From: Panorpa germanica
Taxonomy: Eukaryota; Arthropoda; Insecta; Mecoptera; Panorpidae
Direction: 5' to 3'
Length of the DNA stretch: 64,000 nucleotides
Assembly: GCA_963678705.1 (NCBI GenBank)
Contig: OY783204.1
Coordinates: forward strand, 23,694,759-23,758,758
Part shown: positions 61,401-64,000 of the stretch, piece by piece
How positions within the stretch are numbered: the stretch's first letter is position 1
Layout of the letters: each line of letters opens with the position of its first letter
The notes under the pieces: model-generated
What the model was told of the DNA's origin: nothing
Seen by the model: only the letters and a program-made list of their open reading frames with translations
Databases searched by the model: none
Position numbers and translations under genes: made by a program

Positions 61401-62698
61401 ATCTGTAAATAGGCAAAATTTGTTAAATATATTGGCTAATACTGTGTGTATTGAATGTTAACATAAAACTACATACTGGAACTTCAGTTTTTCCAAATAA
61501 GTTTCTAGCTCTAGCGTAGTCATTTACTAAAAGATCATAATCTCCTTTCTCTGCATTTCTTTGTAACGCACAAGGAAGCAAAAATAATAGTCTGTGTCGA
61601 TTCAATGCACTAAGAGCATTTCGAGTTGCATCTGCTTTTTCTCTACGAGCCAGTACCTCAGCAAAAAGTTGCTCGGCTTCCACCATTGATTCTATTAAAA
61701 ATAATTTCTGTTTATATTTTTTGTAAATTTATGTAACAATTATAAATATAAAGCGAATTACTTTCTATTGCTGTCTCTAACGCAACTGTAGGATCGTTGC
61801 CATGTTGCTTAACATCTTCAGTAAATTTATCATGCAAGGCGCTGATAGTATCAAGTTGTTCAAGAACAGAACCGGTATTAGCTTTCAGAAAAGACAGTTG
61901 TCCTTCTTTCTGTGTTTGAACTTTACGACGTAGAAAAGCTAATCCAGCTTTCAAGTCCTCAAAAGACGTGTTCTGATGATTTTCCAATAAAAACCATCCC
62001 GCACTAAATTGCTCAGATGCAAGATCACCGCAACTAAACAATATATTAAATTAAAATGTTAGTTAACTTTGAAATATATATATTTATTTAAAAAACGTAC
62101 GCTTCTGGAAATAATTCACGTAAATCATCTTCTGGAAATTTACTATCAGTGCCTTCAGTACTTAAACCTAATGGATCTTCTTGACTATAACCAGGAGGCG
62201 CCAATGATCGTCTACCCCACGCTAAACTGTGTAATGGACTTTCTTCAACCCATACAGCACTTTCTTTCATAGGTCCAATAGTTTCATGATAACCTAAATA
62301 ATATATTGTTGTAATTTAATTTAAAATACACACGTTCAGTGGCATTTTGTATATATATATATATACACCTCTAAATTGAACGGTTGAAGTTCCAACTCCC
62401 CCTGATGCAGTTGTTACTATTATATCCCCACGACCTTTGCAAGGACCAGAACGGACTATAATTTTATTTGGAGATTTCCACTCAGCAGATAATAAACAAT
62501 CACAGCCACAAATAGTAAGACCTTTCAAGAATAATATAAGTTGTTAATGTTTTGTATATGTACAAATTTGAGGTTATGTTTTAGCAAACCTATAAGATCA
62601 GCTGCTCTTGTGCCTAAACGTTCACCACGTATTATTACACGGGTTCCAGGAGGGCCTTCTTTTGGTGACAATCCTGTCACCACTGGAGGAACACCCAT
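58427..62698 (-). CDS. Sec5: Exocyst complex component 2 (Sec5), 16 exons, complete
   Basis: Sec5 is a subunit of the octameric exocyst, which tethers secretory vesicles to the plasma membrane and is a Ral GTPase effector. Coding exons in transcript order: 62698-62590, 62521-62369, 62293-62101, 62033-61762, 61691-61477, 61402-61287, 61211-61090, 60999-60821, 60730-60522, 59918-59804, 59733-59551, 59466-59282, 59194-58969, 58899-58715, 58628-58572, 58502-58427. They total 2,595 nt (864 aa plus TGA), and every junction is GT-AG and in phase. Residues about 4-87 form the N-terminal IPT/TIG Ral-binding domain ([20 protein letters not shown]); Thr8 and Arg24 align with Thr11 and Arg27 of mammalian Sec5, which contact Ral. 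The remainder is the helical Sec5 body, including [20 protein letters not shown] and [20 protein letters not shown]. The length is close to animal homologues (about 890-925 aa). Introns are 67-90 nt except intron 9 (603 nt), which holds a MITE. The start is the first ATG, at the usual position before the TIG domain. Confidence 0.96.
59975..60497. mobile_element. hAT-type MITE inside Sec5 intron 9
   Basis: The element starts CAGAGATGTGC and ends GCACATCTCTG. It is flanked by a perfect 8-bp direct repeat, ATAACCAC (59967-59974 and 60498-60505). The inverted similarity extends loosely about 50 bp inward, both arms reaching AAAATGCAAA. The 523 bp hold no reading frame worth noting and are very AT-rich. 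CAG-like ends with an 8-bp target duplication are the hallmark of hAT elements. Removing the element and one duplicate leaves a 72 nt intron, matching the other Sec5 introns (67-90 nt). Confidence 0.88.
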
Positions 62699-62836
62699 AA
62701 CTTATTTAAATAAAAACACCCACTATTAGCTGTCGAAAATGACAAGTGTCAAAATACACTTAATAACAACAACTAACTTCACTACAAAAAATCTTAATTT
62801 ATATTTTTAAATTTAATTTAAATTAATAAGAGAGAA
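62699..62836 (-). promoter_or_regulatory. Compact interval likely to hold the Sec5 promoter and 5' UTR
   Basis: Only about 140 bp separate the predicted eEF1-delta cleavage region from the Sec5 ATG at 62698, so transcription start signals of Sec5 should lie here or overlap the eEF1-delta 3' UTR. I see no clear TATA box in a useful position. A short inverted repeat (TTGACACTTGTCA) lies near 62740-62753. The assignment rests on position alone. Confidence 0.4.
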
Positions 62837-62844
62837 CTTATTTT

Positions 62845-62859
62845 TTTATTACATTTATT
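62845..62859 (-). terminator. Polyadenylation signals for eEF1-delta
   Basis: Two AATAAA hexamers on the minus strand (62854-62859 and 62845-62850) lie about 146-160 nt after the eEF1-delta stop codon. They would end the transcript about 120-130 nt before the Sec5 start codon. Confidence 0.6.
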
Positions 62860-63004
62860 TTATGTTTCTGATTAAATAATATAATTTACATAACATGTAT
62901 TATTTTTTATAACCATGATTAACAGTTAAAATTTAATGCAATTTTAAATATCCCTGGAATGGAAATAATATTTCTGTTTTTATCTTATGGTCGTCAATTA
63001 TGAA

Positions 63005-63979
63005 TTAAACTTTGTTGAATGCTGCAATATCGATGCTTTGAACCTGTAATTAATAATATATGTTAAAAGAACTATTTCATTATTTACTATTATGTTTAAA
63101 TAATTATAAATTAACATACGAAATCTTCAATTTGCTCAAGTTCCTCTTGAAGCCAGTCAATGGATACTTTGTCGTCCTCAACTACACAGGAAATTTGGAG
63201 TTTATGAATTCCATAAGCGAGTGGCACCAATTTAGCTAAAATAAAAATTATTATTAATAACGTAAAACTCAAAAAATTCAATATGTATAACAAAAAGTAT
63301 ATCCTACCTGCTCCCCATAGTAGTCCATCGGTTTTAATTTTTCTTACTTCAACTTCCATGGCTTTCATATCGGTCTCATCGTCCCATGGTTTAACATCCA
63401 AAATGATGTTAGACTTAGCGATAAGAACAGGTTCTATAATCAAAAATGTATTTAGCTTTGCTTAAATTTGCTGCTTCACATAATTGTTTTTTCTTTCGGA
63501 ATTGTCTTACTCTTAGATTTCTTCGCAGCATAAGCAGCAAGTCTTTCTTCTCGAACTTTGGCAGCAGCATCATCTTCACCCTATAAATAATTAATTTTAA
63601 ATATTGTCTTCTTTTAAACATTTCAATTATTATTGTAACAAATTACCTCTGAATCGGATGCGAAGAGGTCTACGCCATCATCATCATCTTCCTCAACTTT
63701 TTTAGGAGCTGGTTTAGCAGGGCAGACAGCTATAGTTGGTTTCGGGCATGCACCAGCAGATTCAGTACGGGAAGTCAGTTGGGCAACTATTTTCTTTAAG
63801 TCTTCGATTTCTATAATTGAAAAATATCGTATAAAACAATTCACTATGAAATTTTATAAAATAAAGTATTCGACTAAACAACAACCTTTTTTCATAGTTT
63901 GACCTTCTTTTTCAAGAGTTGTAAGTCTGTTCAAAAGTTCTGCGTTAGGTGCAGCTGCTAAAGCAGCAATTCCGTCCAT
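63005..63979 (-). CDS. eEF1delta: Elongation factor 1-delta (eEF1B delta), 3' six exons, 5' end outside window
   Basis: This is the guanine-nucleotide exchange subunit that reloads eEF1A with GTP during translation elongation. Exons in transcript order: 63979-63886, 63810-63647, 63580-63511, 63433-63308, 63235-63120, 63043-63005. All junctions are GT-AG and in phase, giving 202 codons plus TAA. Visible parts are a leucine-zipper-like segment ([18 protein letters not shown], then [12 protein letters not shown]), which marks delta rather than beta; an acidic stretch [14 protein letters not shown], a typical casein kinase II region; and the C-terminal EF1 GNE domain with [38 protein letters not shown] and the terminal [11 protein letters not shown]. 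The first visible exon is preceded by TAG at 63980-63982, best read as a splice acceptor, because family members carry about 60-80 further N-terminal residues. The ATG at 63979 could instead start a short isoform. Confidence 0.94.
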
Positions 63980-64000
63980 CTACATTTACATAAATAAATG

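Noticed and set aside
60508..62729. Plus-strand frames across the Sec5 locus
   Set aside because: All are antisense shadows of Sec5 exons.

Overview
This is AT-rich eukaryotic nuclear DNA, most likely from an insect. The two real genes, eEF1-delta and exocyst Sec5, both have many short GT-AG introns of about 66-90 nt. The rest is packed with mobile-element remains: BEL/Pao and other LTR fragments, an R1/jockey-type non-LTR family, and hAT-, mariner- and foldback-type MITEs. The order of insect cannot be settled from this window.

Layout. Bases 1 to about 58,350 form a gene-poor, repeat-rich stretch in which I find no intact host gene. It starts with the 5' end of a BEL/Pao-like gag on the minus strand, an 84-88 bp tandem array and a probable solo LTR with a tRNA-Leu-like primer-binding site. 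Many short non-autonomous elements follow. Several are delimited exactly by inverted ends and target-site duplications: hAT-like at 13466-13785 and 44059-44219, mariner-like at 5724-6303, and a GGGCCCG element at 21422-21724. Five fragments of non-LTR retrotransposon 3' ends lie at about 29.1-29.6, 38.4-39.1, 45.5-46.2, 48.0 and 54.2-54.7 kb. Three of them have clear target-site duplications. Four further dispersed families occur two to six times each.

Bases 58,427-64,000 are genic. Sec5 can be rebuilt completely on the minus strand: 16 coding exons and 864 codons, with every splice junction GT-AG and in phase. Directly upstream of it on the same strand is the 3' part of eEF1-delta (6 exons in view), whose N-terminus lies beyond base 64,000. 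The eEF1-delta stop codon and the Sec5 start codon are only 306 bp apart. Sec5 acts in tethering secretory vesicles to the plasma membrane; eEF1-delta is part of the guanine-nucleotide exchange complex for eEF1A in translation. Their adjacency implies no shared pathway.

I found no convincing new multi-gene system. The most informative observations are a datable hAT insertion that enlarged one Sec5 intron from about 72 to 603 nt, a retrotransposon insertion nested in another repeat, and a pair of about 450 bp inverted repeats that could fold into a long hairpin.
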